Source: Acholoe squamosa
Lineage: Eukaryota; Annelida; Polychaeta; Phyllodocida; Polynoidae
DNA: 64,000 nucleotides
NCBI GenBank assembly: GCA_949317995.1
Contig: OX439036.1
Span: forward strand, 9,900,356-9,964,355
Direction: 5' to 3'
Below are positions 44,948 through 57,100 of this stretch, in pieces; position 1 is the stretch's first letter; each line of letters opens with the position of its first letter. A model generated the notes under the pieces. The model made no database searches. It was not told where the DNA came from and saw only the letters and a program-made list of their open reading frames with translations. Both the position numbers and the translations under genes were made by a program.

Positions 44948-47021
44948 GGGGCCTTTACACAACAAAAATGCCTTTACACAGCAAAATAGTGTCATTTTGC
45001 TGCATAAAGGCTCATGTGTGGCCTTTACAGAACAAAAATGGCGTTATGCAGCAAAAAGCCTTTACGCAACAAAAGCCTTTATGCCACAAAAGAAACTTGT
45101 CTTTACGCAACAAAACCTATAGGGAGGACTTATGTCCTTGCCTTTATGCAACAAATCCCATATAGTGGCTGTGATTACCAATTAAGGCTACAGGAATACC
45201 TTGCCATTACACAACAATACCTATACAGTGGTCTTATTGTTACAGGAGCATCTTGCCTTTATGCAAAAAAACCTATATAGTGGCCCTGAGTACTAAACAA
45301 GGCTACAGGAACATCTTGCCTTTACACAACAAAACCTATATAGTTGCCCTGAGTAATAAACAAGTATACAGTCCTGAACATCTTGCCTTTACGCAACAAA
45401 ACCTATAGGGTGGACTAATGTCCTTGCCTTTATGTATCAAAACCTATATATAATGGATGTGAGTAACAAATAAGGCTACAGGAATACCTTGCCTTTACAC
45501 AACAAAACCTATATAGTGGACCTGAGTATTAACTAGGCTACAGAAATAACTTGCCTTTATGCAACCAAACCTATATAGTGGTCTTATTGATACAGGAACA
45601 TCTTGCCTTTACGCAACAAAACCTATATAGTGGTCTTATTGCCTTAACGCAACAAAACCTATATAGCGGTCTTATTGATATAGGAACATCTTGCCTTTAT
45701 GCAACAAAACCTATATATTGGTCTGATGCACCAAACAAAGCTAAGTGAACATCTTGCCTTTACACAACAACAACCTATACAGTGGTCTTATTTGTACAGG
45801 GATACCTTGCCTTTACACAACAAAACCTAAAGGATGGACTTATGTCCTTGCCTTTATACAACAAAACCTATATATAATGGCTGCGAGTACCAAATAAGGC
45901 TTCAGGAATTCCTTGCCTTTACACTACAAAACCTATATAGTGGTCTTATTGCTACAGGAACAAGCCCCCAAATGCCTCCTAAGGAGTTAAGCCAGCTCTC
46001 TCCACTGTTGTGTAAAGGCAAGATGTTCCTGTATCAATAAGACCACTATATATAAACCCAGGTAGCATACAAAAATTTGCCCAGGTAGTTTTGCCAACCA
46101 AAAGCCAATGTTGGGCCTATGTTGGCATTTGGTTAGCACCGTCGGGTCTATGTAGGCAGGATGGTAAGCCTATGTAAAGCCGATGGTTGGGCCAATGTCG
46201 GCCCAACGTTATGCCAATGTCTCTGTGCTAGCTGGGTAGGTTTTGTTGCGTGAAGGCACGGTATTCCTGTAGCCTTGTTTAGTACTCAGGGGCACTATAT
46301 AGGTTTTGTTGCATAAAGGCAAGGACATAAGTCTACCCTTTAGGTTTGTTGCGTAAAGGCAAGGTATCCCTGTACCAATAAGACCAATATATAGGTTTTG
46401 TTGTGTAAAGGCAAGATGTTCCTGTACCAATAAGACCAATATATAGGTTTTGTTGTGTAAAGGCAAGATGTTCCTGTACCAATAAGACCAATATATAGGT
46501 TTTGTTGTGTAAAGGCAAGGTATTTCTGTAGCCTTGTTTAGTACTCAGGGCCAGTATATAGGTTTTGTTGCATAAAGGCAATATGTTCCTGTATCAATAA
46601 GACCACTATATAGGTTTTTTGCATAAAGGCAAGGTATTTCTGTAGCCTTGTTTAGTACTCAGGGCCACTATATAGGTTTTGTTGCATATAGGCAAGATGT
46701 TCCTGTATAAATAAGACCACTATATAGGTTTTGTTGTGTAAAGGCAAGGTATTCCTGTAGCCTTATGTGTTACTCGCACCCATTATATATAGGTGTTGTT
46801 GCATAAAGGCAAGGACATAAGTCCACCCTATAGGTTTTGTTGCATAAAGGCAAGTTGATTTTGTGGCATAAAGGATTTTGTTGCATAAAGGCTTTTGTTG
46901 CGTAAAGGCTTTTTGCTGTATAATGCCGTTTTTGTTGCGTAAAGACCCCGCATGAGCCTTTATGCAGCAAAATGATACTATTTTGCTGCATAAAGGCAAT
47001 TTTGTTGTGTAAAGGCCCAAC
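44948..47021. mobile_element. Foldback-type transposon, non-autonomous
   Basis: The outer ends are inverted copies of GGGCCTTTACACAACAAAA, and AACAACTGT is directly repeated on both sides (44939-44947 and 47022-47030), a 9-bp target duplication. The left arm (to about 45962) is an array of diverged units built on GCCTTTAYRCAACAAAACCT; the right arm (from about 46009) is the same array inverted, interrupted by a small element at 46056-46237. A unique centre of about 45 bp lies between. There is no transposase. Long inverted arms made of subrepeats plus a 9-bp duplication are the signature of Drosophila FB elements, and sea urchin TU elements are built similarly. Confidence 0.88.
46056..46237. 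mobile_element. Small MITE nested in the foldback right arm
   Basis: Ends ACCCAGGTAGCATAC and GTGCTAGCTGGGT are imperfect inverted repeats. The interior repeats GCCAATGTTGGGCC-type blocks in both orientations. The subrepeat array resumes directly on each side. Confidence 0.75.
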
Positions 47022-47309
47022 AACAACTGTCTTTCCTTTAGTCTTACAGTTACTATTTGTGTTTGATATCACTGGCACAGGCTTATTCATCAATAAAAAA
47101 AAAACAATGCTATGCCTTTAAATCTAGCCAGAGACAAATGTCTACAAAAACATAATAGCTACTCTAGTTACTCATTAATGGTAACATCGATGTCATTTTG
47201 ACTCACTGGAAGGGGAAAGGGTTGGAACATGTATATACATAGAACACTGGTCATCTCCCAATAAGGATGGGAAAAATCCCTTTGTGTTCCCCCTCTCCTA
47301 ATGATTCAT

Positions 47310-47600
47310 TAGTGGAAAGGTAATAAATATAATTTACCTGTGTTGTCCTGGGAGCCCCCTGTAGTGCAATGGGAATTCCTGCACCCACAGCCATCCGGAC
47401 CTCATTTCCCCTTACTGTCTTCCCAGATCAACTGATCCGATTTGCGGCCACAAAACAACACTGAGCCCCAACTAGGGACCCTACAGTGCATTCGTATTGT
47501 GTCTGGCAAATCAAATAAACATGTCTGAGCCTTTATCAAACCCATCTCTGTCATGCAGTTTGCCATTTCTAGATAATGTGAGTTACAGATAGACGTTATG
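47310..47600. repeat. Paralogous repeat, copy 2 (empty MITE site)
   Basis: Aligns with 41290-41390 and 41655-41880 and has no insertion at the matching point (about 47398). Confidence 0.72.
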
Positions 47601-48262
47601 CAGTCTTAACAGAAATATTTGCACCATGCAATATTGGTCCTGCAATTTTTGCAAATTCCACAGACCGATTTATGCAGGACAGAAAACCTCACAATATCTT
47701 CTTTAGGTGAGCAATTATGAAAACAGGAATAAACTTTCCATTCCAATTATTTCATTGGATTCATTTTGACATCTAAAATTTTGAACATTTCTTTTTTATT
47801 TGTGAGATGTATTAAATGGCATGTAATCTAAGGGCTTCTCATTACAGCTGGAGACATTTAGTCTGGCAATCTGATTTCTAATCGACTGGCCCAGCAGACA
47901 TTTGTTCGTCCATAGCGGGGTACACTGTGTGTTTCCTAAAAATAAACATGCTGTTTAGCATTTCGCGGCACAACATTCCGTAATATCAGTGTGTTGTATG
48001 CACAAGGGTTAGTCCCCATACTGCACAATTGGTACCTAATTAAAAATAGGCATTTCATTCACCTTAGATGCTTGAAATACTTCTCTTCACTTTGTACCTT
48101 CTACAGGGCCTCACTAACTGTCATCTTCTGAACAGTTCGTACCTACTTGCAGTGAGTTTCTCTATAATTTTCTTTTCATTTTCCACAAAAAAACCTGTGA
48201 ACCTTATTTTATCAGGACAGGAATGTAATCCAAAGCATCACTAATCGCTTGTCAATTAATGT

Positions 48263-48265
<3 letters not shown>

Positions 48266-48326
<61 letters not shown>
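48266..48326. repeat. (AT)n microsatellite
   Basis: About thirty uninterrupted AT dinucleotides. Confidence 0.97.
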
Positions 48327-48331
<5 letters not shown>

Positions 48332-48805
48332 AAATTGGGTAGTATCGCACAGGTACTCATGATATAACCACAATGTCTACTCCTACATGACGCAGGTGAT
48401 GCTGCCGGGCTCAGTTATGACATGGGCAGATATGGACGTGTGCCGTGCTCATGATCCATGAGAAAAAGGACTGCTGGAACTGCTGCTTGGTGAGAGAGGG
48501 CTGTACTAAGACTACATGGTTCTTTGGGTTGAATCATGGGACTTTGGGTTGTATCGCGCAATCTGCGATACAACCGAAATGTAATGTGTCCACCCATAGG
48601 ATGATGATGATCGAATTTTATCTCAAGTTGAATACGAGAGCCCCATAGGCTTAACCAAGAAACTCTGTATCACACCCCACAGTGTGATAACCCTTCCCCG
48701 TATCACACTCCCTGGGAAAACATCCAAAACGGTCAAATAACTGATGATAAAATCATTTCTAATGCCAAATAAATCGAATTTTGAACATATCTGACTAAAT
48801 TAACT

Positions 48806-48928
48806 TGAGATAAATACAAAGGAGCACTTGAATTGGTCAGCACTGAGGGTTATCACACGAGGCGAAGCCGAGTGTGATAACCCTCAGTGCTGACCAATTC
48901 TCGCACCTTTGTCTATTTATCTCACCTC
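48806..48928. repeat. Hairpin element with GAGGCGAAGCCGA tip
   Basis: Arms of about 55 bp; the inner 29 bp (AATTGGTCAGCACTGAGGGT and onward to CACAC) pair perfectly. The 13-base tip GAGGCGAAGCCGA can form its own small stem. Confidence 0.85.
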
Positions 48929-49009
48929 GTGCCTTCCTTACGGCCGACACTCAAGGGTGAGAGGTCACGCGGGTTGTATCCACACCGAAGTGAGATTACC
49001 CTTGTGGCG

Positions 49010-49345
49010 TTGTGCCCGGACCCTAGTCTAGTGGGGAGGGGGATGATGGTGACCGAATCTATGGGAAGATACAAAGCACGCCCCTACACATTTACCGAGG
49101 CAATGGTTCTTTAACATCCGTCACTACATAGGCATAGTGAGAGATGGACAGGCCTGTTTTAAGTCATTTGTCTGCCATGACCGCTGAGAGACTTTCCAGC
49201 ACAGCCTAGCCAGAGCAGGGAGGAACTTAAATGACACCTTAAGACGACATTTGGAACCACCACTGTGCCCCGGCCGGGCCGGGAACCAAACTCACGACCT
49301 TACGGCCAATGAGGGGACGCGTTACTGACTGCGCCTCGCCTCGCC
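49010..49345 (-). repeat. tRNA-derived SINE
   Basis: On the minus strand GGCGCAGTCAGTAACGCGTC (A-box region) and GTGAGTTTGGTTCCCGG (B-box region) sit at the start, followed by about 200 bp of unrelated body. This head-body layout is typical of a tRNA-derived SINE. The right-hand boundary is approximate. Confidence 0.6.
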
Positions 49346-50274
49346 TCCCGACTCACCCATAGGGCCTGTATCGTGCACATGCATTCACACCTTCAGTTGT
49401 GATTCAGGTGTTAAAGAACAAGGGTCAGCACGAATTCTGTCACACCTCTCAAGGTAGGCCTGTTGAACATTATACCAGTGATTCATCATGCCATCGGCTA
49501 CCATATGAGTCATTTTTTCCTCTTAGATACATTCAAAGATTTTACTTTATATCCATGTGCGGGATATAACAACAAGACGTGCGCGATACAAGCCTTATTT
49601 AAGTTACTACTGATCTCTATGGGAATTCATTAGTAAAATACACCATAGGAATACAAGCCTGACGACCTTTATGTTTATACCATGCCAGAGACCTGTTAAA
49701 TAAAAAGAGTTACTGATACGATAAGTACCCTGTCCTAGAATAAAAAAGGTACCGTAAATAAGGTACCGTAAGTGTCCCATAACTTTTGTTTCTCGTATTT
49801 TGGGTATAATATGTAACCAGACCCTTTTCCACTATTGTTAAGGCCTGTGATGGTTCGGCGCAAAAATTCATGTGGGAAAGAAAAACACCTCCTGCAGTCC
49901 AACCGGAACCAGCTACATCCGAGTTCTTCGCCAGAAGTAACAAATGAGTGTCTCTGTTGTTTGCGAAACCATATTCAGCAGTTTTTCTCAGCGAATTTGT
50001 CAGATATTAACCAAAAGGTGGAACTTGATCAAATATTGTTGTTAAATGCCAATTGACTGATTTTATGTGCTTTTTTGTGTACTGAAAGTGTGTAAATATA
50101 GAAGAATATGTCTTAAACAATCGACCCGGGCAATAATCCAAGCCCGTCCTCCATTTTTAAAGAGATATTGTTAAGGGGCGTGATATATCGTGTAATGGGC
50201 ATGATGAAACCATATCTGGCCCCATAGCTCCAAAAATACTCCCAGATTTATGTGTATTTGTGGTTTATATTGAA

Positions 50275-50343
50275 GTGTGTGTTAGCAAAGGATAATTACA
50301 TGAGGGCATAGCCCGAGTGTAATTATCCTTTGCTAAAACACAC
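50275..50343. repeat. Hairpin element with GAGGGC...GCCCGAG tip
   Basis: GTGTTAGCAAAGGATAATTA pairs with its inverse across a 17-base tip TGAGGGCATAGCCCGAG. Same design as the hairpins at 40744, 48806 and 60096. Confidence 0.85.
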
Positions 50344-50499
50344 AAGTCATGAATTATCCATTGACTACTTATTTTATTCCAAGATACCAATAGATAATCA
50401 ATAGAATATCAATAAATTCAAGTTGAAAACAAAAATTGTTCCCCTCCCCAGCAATTGAAGCCAGCCATAATGTGTAGGCCTACACGATCGGTACATACA

Positions 50500-50646
50500 C
50501 CTCGGCCCCTGGCAGCGGACAGCTACAGCACCCGTCTCGGCTTGGCTTGAAAAATAGTGTTTGTACACGATTGGTACACACACCTCGTTGCCCGGCAGCG
50601 GACAGCGACAGCGCCAGTCTCGGCTTGGCTTGCTTTGAATGCATCT
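50500..50646. repeat. Satellite-like repeat, left part
   Basis: Units contain AAAAATAGTGTTTGTACACG, CACACACCTCG, CCCGGCAGCGGACAG and GTCTCGGCTTGGCTTG. The array continues at 52684-53050 beyond LINE C. Confidence 0.8.
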
Positions 50647-52683
50647 TACCTTAGGACTAATAAACTCTAATTGGAATACATTCTGGAATTCCAAAGAAGC
50701 ATGGGATGTGTGGGACATACTGATACAGCAGATTGAAACTATCTTATCTATAACATGTCCTATCAAAAATTTCAACTTTGGCAGAAAGAAAAAAACATGG
50801 ATAACCAACGATATTTTACAACTTATACAAGACAAACATGTAGCACTTAAAAAAGCAAAACGTACAAAAAATGTTGATGACATAAATATTGCAAATTATC
50901 TCAGTAATACTTCCAAATATATAATAAGGGATGCTAAAATAAACTATCACAAGGAGAAATTGGATGACTATAGAAACAACCCTAAAGCCTACTAGAGAGA
51001 AATCTCAAATATTGTCAAACCTAAAACAGCGGATAACAGCATCAACCTTATAGACCAAAACACTAGCAAACCTATACCCCAAGAGGACACTGCTGATTTT
51101 ATCAACAATTATTTTAGAGATATAGGCCCTAATTTATCCCAAAACATGAACCAACCTTGGTCTTATGATGGCTATATTGCTCATAACCAATTCTCCCTGA
51201 GACCAACCGAACTTGGAGATATCAAGAAAGTTATTGGAGCAATAAAATTATCGAAATCTTCAAACATAAAGAACATATCTACCCTAGTATTAAAAGATGC
51301 CCTAACTGTCCTACCAACCCACCTACAATATGTTATAAACCTGTCAATTAACACGTGCAAATTTCCCCGTACCTGGAAGGAATCAGTAGTCACGCCTATC
51401 CCTAAAGGAGGTGACTCCTCCCTAGTTTCCAACCTATGACCAATATCAATGCTCCCTCTAATCTCAAAATTATGTGAAAAAATTGTACATAATCAATTGA
51501 TGAAATATCTGAATGAGAATAATATACTCAATACAAAACAGCATGGTTTTAGGCCTGAACACTCTACTATCTCTGGGCTACAATCCTTAACTGACGAAAT
51601 TTATAATGGAATGGAAAATGAGTCAACTACCTTGGTTACATATTTAGACTTTGCTAAAGCTTTTGATACCATAAATCATTCTATTCTACTCGAGAAACTG
51701 AAGAAGATTGGACTTGATGAAGCCAGTCTTCGTTGGTTCAAATCGTATCTATCTAATAGGACACAAACTACCAAGGTAAATGGTATTTGTTCTTCAAAAC
51801 TGGAAATTATATGTGGAGTACCACAAGGTTCTATCCTAGGACCTCTGTTGTTTTTAATATATATAAATGACCTTGATACCTCACTACAGTTTATGGAATC
51901 TCAATTATATGCTGATGATACTGCCTTATTCCATACCTATAAAGAGCCCACACCGGACATAATAGCAGCTATGAATCAAGACCTAGAGAACGTAGCAAAC
52001 TGGTGTAAGAAGAACAAATTATCCTTGAATATTAAAAAAAACAAAATATGTAATATATGGCACCAACCCAAGGTTGAAAAAACACAGAGAAATAGTTATA
52101 TCAATTAACAATCAACCGATACTGAGAGCCTTCAACTATAGATACCTTGGCTTGGAACTTGATGCAGAACTAAGTTTTAAAAACCATACTAAAATCATTT
52201 ATAACAGTATGTCCTATAAAACTTACTTGATGACCAAATTAAGGCATTATATTACACAAAAGGCTGCAAGGGACATTCTGGTATCGATGATTCTCCCTAT
52301 CATTGAATATGCCCAAATTATCTATGGTAAAGTCTATATGACTGGCTGGGGGAGACTAGAAAGCAGTCTTAAACGTACCTTGAAAATATGCTACTATCCC
52401 ATAAGACGTGAAAAAATTGAATACATCAGAGAAGTTAGCAATATTAATACCCTTAGTAAAAGATGGGAGTTTGCACTATGCATGGCTGCTTTTAAATATA
52501 CCCAAAAACCTACGGACTGTGCTCTATCTTAAGCAGAATTGCATTGAGCTATTGTAAAAATACTATTCAGCTACTGTACTACAATTACTATGTCAAAGTT
52601 AAATTGCTGTATCTGGATAACTCGGACCATTGTGTCCCCCTGATGCAGCCTAAATAAAGAAATTTGAATTGAAATTGAATTGA
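50647..52683 (+). mobile_element. Non-LTR retrotransposon LINE C, 5' truncated and decayed
   Basis: Starts inside the linker between endonuclease and polymerase and ends in an A/T-rich GAATTGAAATTGAATTG tail. ATCT is repeated at both ends (50643-50646 and 52684-52687), and the interrupted unit GCATCTCGC is intact in a neighbouring satellite unit apart from one base. The reading frame has TAG at 50992-50994, TGA at 51437-51439 and a frameshift near 52075-52108. Confidence 0.88.
51146..52532 (+). pseudogene. LINE C reverse transcriptase, disabled
   Basis: Polymerase boxes are easy to follow: SVVTPIPKGGDSSLVSNL then TGA where NWRPIS is expected, GFRPEHSTISGLQSL, YLDFAKAFDTINHS, GVPQGSILGPLLFLIYINDL and QLYADDTALF. 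The C-terminal region continues in another frame from about 52074 (YRYLGLELDAELSFKNH). Sequence differs clearly from LINE A and LINE B, so this is a third family. Confidence 0.88.
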
Positions 52684-53050
52684 ATCTCGCGGTTATGGCA
52701 GTGGCACACGGCGAAAAATAGTGTTTGTACACGATCGGTACACACACCTCGTTGCCCGGCAGCGGACAACGACAGCGCCAGTCTCGGCTTGGCTTGCTTT
52801 GAATGCATCTCGCAGTTATGGCAGTGGCACAAGGTGAAAAATAGTGTTTGTACACTATTGGTACACACACCTCGGCACCCGGCTGGCAGCGGGCACACGG
52901 CAAAAAGATGCGGCTGGAACAGGGTTAGACCCGCCTACCTATGACGGCTGAGCGCAATGCGCTAACCACTAGACCACCGCGTCTCACACCTCGGCAGATG
53001 TCTCGGCTTGGCTATGTTTGAATGCATCCCGCGGTTATGGTAGTGGACAG
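52684..53050. repeat. Satellite-like repeat, right part
   Basis: Two further units of about 120 bp with the same order of blocks as 50500-50646, then a partial unit near 52985-53050 after a tRNA-like insertion (52916-52986). Confidence 0.8.
52916..52986 (-). repeat. tRNA-like SINE head
   Basis: The minus strand reads GTGAGACGCGGTGGTCTAGT then GGTTAGCGC, a clear A-box/D-arm pattern, and GGCGGGTCTAACCC near the expected B-box position. The B box deviates from GGTTCGAATCC, so it is a decayed derivative. Confidence 0.55.
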
Positions 53051-53099
53051 CCCGCAATCGTCACCTCCTCGGGCTTTGTATCATATCAAGACGTGGTTC

Positions 53100-53190
53100 T
53101 AGCCTCTCGTCAGTCCCTGTTGTGCAATGCATAAGGAGTTGGGTTTGGGATGTGAGACTGCAGGTTCGAGCCCTGCCCTGGCCATGAAAT
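53100..53190 (+). repeat. tRNA-like SINE head
   Basis: GTTGTGCAATGCATAAGGAG is followed by a clean B box GCAGGTTCGAGCCCTGCC. The anticodon arm is not tRNA-like. Confidence 0.5.
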
Positions 53191-53216
53191 ATTGTGGGTT
53201 TTAACATGTAACATAT

Positions 53217-53300
53217 GACATGTAAGGACATGTAAGGAGGCATGTTATCCATGTAAGGAGGCATGTTATCCATGTAAGGAGGCATATTATCCATGGATAA
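53217..53300. repeat. 22-bp minisatellite
   Basis: ATGTAAGGAGGCATGTTATC is repeated three to four times in tandem. Confidence 0.9.
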
Positions 53301-54133
53301 CCGCACGCCTTACAAGAGTCATGCAATATCGACAGGTAGGTGCATGGGAATATCCAGGAAAAGCACTGAGAATCCCAGAAATTGTGGAATAAGATAGAAT
53401 ATAGTCCACCCCCGGCCATTTTGGCTTTCCTCACATGCTGCAAAGCACTCTTTACAGCACCCCCGCCCATGTTTTCAATCATTTTTATTCAGTATTTACA
53501 CACTTTCATGGGATTGTGATACCTCCTACATGTGTTGCTCATTGTTTTATTCTGTTAACATGCTGCTAGGTTTGGTTATATTGGCACAGTGGCCATGATA
53601 TGATATTCTTGTAGCGATACATCATGCGCCTTAACGAGAAATTGAAAGTCAAGCCTGTGTACTCATTTTTGACAAACTTTTAATTCTTTGGTGCTAATAT
53701 GTCATTTGTAATATCCTGACTTGAAAACATGTAGGTTTGGCAGAAATTTATATGATTTTTAGAAGAATTTTATTTCATCACATGCCTTAACAAAAACGCT
53801 AATTTGCTAAGATTTGGTACTTCTGCTGCACTCAGGCCCTCCAAAATTTTGCCAAAATGTGGCCCCATAGTACCCTTTGAATATATAGAATGGTCATTGA
53901 GTCATTCATGAAAACTTAAATTTCACTTGGATTTTGTTAGGGGCCTTTTTCACATATTTTATTCTGTACGGACCACATTTCGCTCCCCTGATGTGTATTT
54001 GTATATGTGTATGTGTATATGTTTTTATTGTAGGGTCCCCTGGTATGATAAATACTCGCTAAAGTTAAGTATTACACCTACTTTTAAGCATCAATTTGAC
54101 AATATTTACAGTTAATTTATACCCCTTTTTTTC

Positions 54134-57100
54134 CAGTGTTCAAGTATGCTGCGCCATAGACGCAAGGAGGATGGTAGCCTGGTCAGTGGGGCCGAAGCCC
54201 AGGCCGACTACCTTGACAGGCAGCGACAGGAGTTGGGGGAGGTCATGTTCAAAGGAAAATAAACGTCAAGCTGATAGTAAGAAGAAGTGCGATGCACTGA
54301 GATGCAAGGAAGACAAGTCCCGGCAGAAGAGGATGAACGTCTTCGGTGTTCAGAAGAGGCGGCCCATCGCGAAGGCAGAGAAAGATGGTGTCCCCCACCA
54401 GCCTGGACTAAGATAAAGCCTTCTGAGGTATGAAAGAGCTATATTTCTATAAATAGGTTATAAATCATTAAATAAATTAATTAGATCTGGTCACATAGTT
54501 TTGGATGTATTAATGAGTAAAAAATCCTCTCAATCAATTGAAATTTATACTTGTGCTAGGAGTAACCTGTTGATAAATATTGACAAATATTTGTAAGTCA
54601 TGCTGATAGGTTTACCTTTTGACTGATCTTTTCCTTCTGGTAAAATTCAGTATGTGGATGAGCAGATCCGCAAGGAGAAGGAGGAGGCCGCTACTGCTGG
54701 CGAGGGGACTTCAGAGGAGGTCACCCTGGGAGCCACTGCCGCGCCCAAGACATCTGCACGAAAGACGCCTGCGGCCAAGCCAAAGCCTGCACCCACGATG
54801 CCAGCACCCAAGACACCCAGACCCAAGACACCGGCAGCCCCTGCTGCAAGGGCCCGGGCAAGACCTTGAATGGCCGTCCACAGAGCAGCGGCGCCATGAA
54901 GGTGGCACTGTTCACTTGGTTCCGTCCGACCTACCAGCGGTTCAGTTGGAGAAAAAGGGAGTGAGTACTGCATCAATTCATCATTACAAAAAGAATTATA
55001 AGTCATGAGTTGCACCTTATAGGCAAGGTGCCATGATAACACATCAGCACTACATTGGTGCATCATTACAAACATCTAAGTAGTAACTCCATATTCCAAT
55101 TATTCATGTATGTCCTTATATATGCATAGGATATACCAGAGAACCCTCTCCTGCTGCTGGATGAGGAGGGAGGCGTGGCGACAGCCCAGGCCGCAGCACC
55201 TGCAGTGGTGGAGGAGGAGACAGAGGAGGCTGGTCGGTCGCGACCGGTCTGAAAGGCTGCATTGCCTGCACCTTCCCCACAGGAGCGGCGCAGCGACAGA
55301 TCAAGGCCACACGGCACTTCCCCACCACCCCCAGACAATGTGGCACTCATGTCTGACCTTGTGTAAGTATTGGGATTAGTAAGGTTTTTTAATTTTCAAT
55401 CAAAAAAGTAGAAATTCTAGAAATTGCTATAGACTTGCTATGATTTATTACGCATATGCAAAGATGCTGCTGATATAGCACAAAAGTAAAGATGTATAAC
55501 TTTCAATGATGCCATTAACTTACAGAGTGACTATTCGCAAAGACACAATGAAGTAAAATGTAATTATATGAGTAGAATAATATTAGAATTTATAAGAATA
55601 GTTGCTTGTTGAATGTTTCCTTAAATTATTTCCTAGCATGTTGAATTGTTTGACCTTCCCTAGCTCCTGCTTAGAATTCAGAATTCTGCATCGTGTCCCA
55701 GCATTTGAATGATATAAATCTGAATTCATGATTATATTGATATAAAAGTTTCAGTCCAGTCCCTCTATGATGGCAGATATCTTTTAATATTGCATGTTAA
55801 GGCGCGTGATGAAACGCAGATGTTAAATAATATGATATTAATGATTGTCCATTTATATTCAGCCGGCCAGCACAACTCAGATTGACTCCAACGATGACAA
55901 ACCCAGAACCGCCCACCACACCAACACTGACCACTCCTTAAAACCTGATGAACCAGCCAAGGAAGACCAACACAGCCAGAACCAACTGCCACTACTTACC
56001 ACGGCCATGACTGACGCGCAGAGACTGAATATGAAGTTGCAGGCGCAGCTTGCCTGTGCACACGGAGGAGCGCGTTGCAGTGGCTGCACAGGACCAGGTG
56101 AATCCAGCTCAGCTGATGGCGCATGACAGGAGTGTGAAGGCTGTGTTTGAAGGGTTGGCCAACCTTTCTCGCAAGGACAAAACCTCCATCATGAACAAGG
56201 AGCTTTCTCCCGACTTGATCAAAGAACAGTGGATCGCGGTCAGCTTGGCAAAGACCCTTGGCGTGGACAGGCGGTCACTACTCAAAACCATCTCCATGTG
56301 TGGTGAACCAGGAGGCCAAGATAGAGAGTGTGAAGGAGTTTTTGTCTGACCCAGAGAACTCCAAAATGAGACCTGGTAAGAAAGACACTAAGACCTGGAA
56401 GAAGGTGAAGCACCAGCAAATGTACCTCAGGGAGTTTATCCACGTGCTCCACAAGAGGTACGAGGCGAGACACCCTCCTCACTTGCAGGTCTCCCGGTCA
56501 CTCTTCTATAGCATCCGGAAGAACTGCCTTCCCTGGTTCATCCCCTTGGATCTCCAAAGTGCTGATCTGTGCCTTTGCCAGAAGCACCAGAACTTTGCAC
56601 TCCGGCTTGCTGCCATCGGTCTTTCTTTCAAAGACGAGATGTTAGTGACAATGACCTGGGAGGATTTTGAACGGACTCTCCAGGAGAAGGCCCCTAAAGA
56701 CTGTCAAGTATGAAGTGTGGAAGAATGTGGACTATGAGTACGTGTTGACAGGCAAACAGGATGGAACTCAGAAGAAGACTACCATCAAGAAGCTCTGCCC
56801 TTTGTACAGAGATTGCATCCAAGGCAGACTTCATCAAGAAAACCAGATTGGAGTTCCTCACCATGGCTGCCCATGTCGACCGTGCTCACAACCAACACCG
56901 CATCGTACATGAGCTGCGAGCGAGTATTCATGTCGTCCCTGAAGTTACCATCCAGATGGACTTTGCGGAAAACTGGATGGTATCATACCCCGATGCCTCA
57001 CAGAGTATGTATTACATGAAGGCACCACAAACTACCACTCTTTGGCTCTGTGCACCGATGACCGGAAGCACGACACTGGCGCTGTCTTGGAGTTTCTCCA

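Noticed and set aside
44928-47093. Repeated open frames with NKTYI or ATKPI-like peptides in the foldback element
   Set aside because: They arise because the subrepeats lack stops in some frames; both strands and several frames show the same effect, and no domain or start context is present.
48340-48660. GGTTGTATCGC...GCGATACAACC hairpin (about 48546-48573) as a member of the GAG-tip hairpin family
   Set aside because: Its stem is only 11 bp and the tip lacks the GAG...GAG form.
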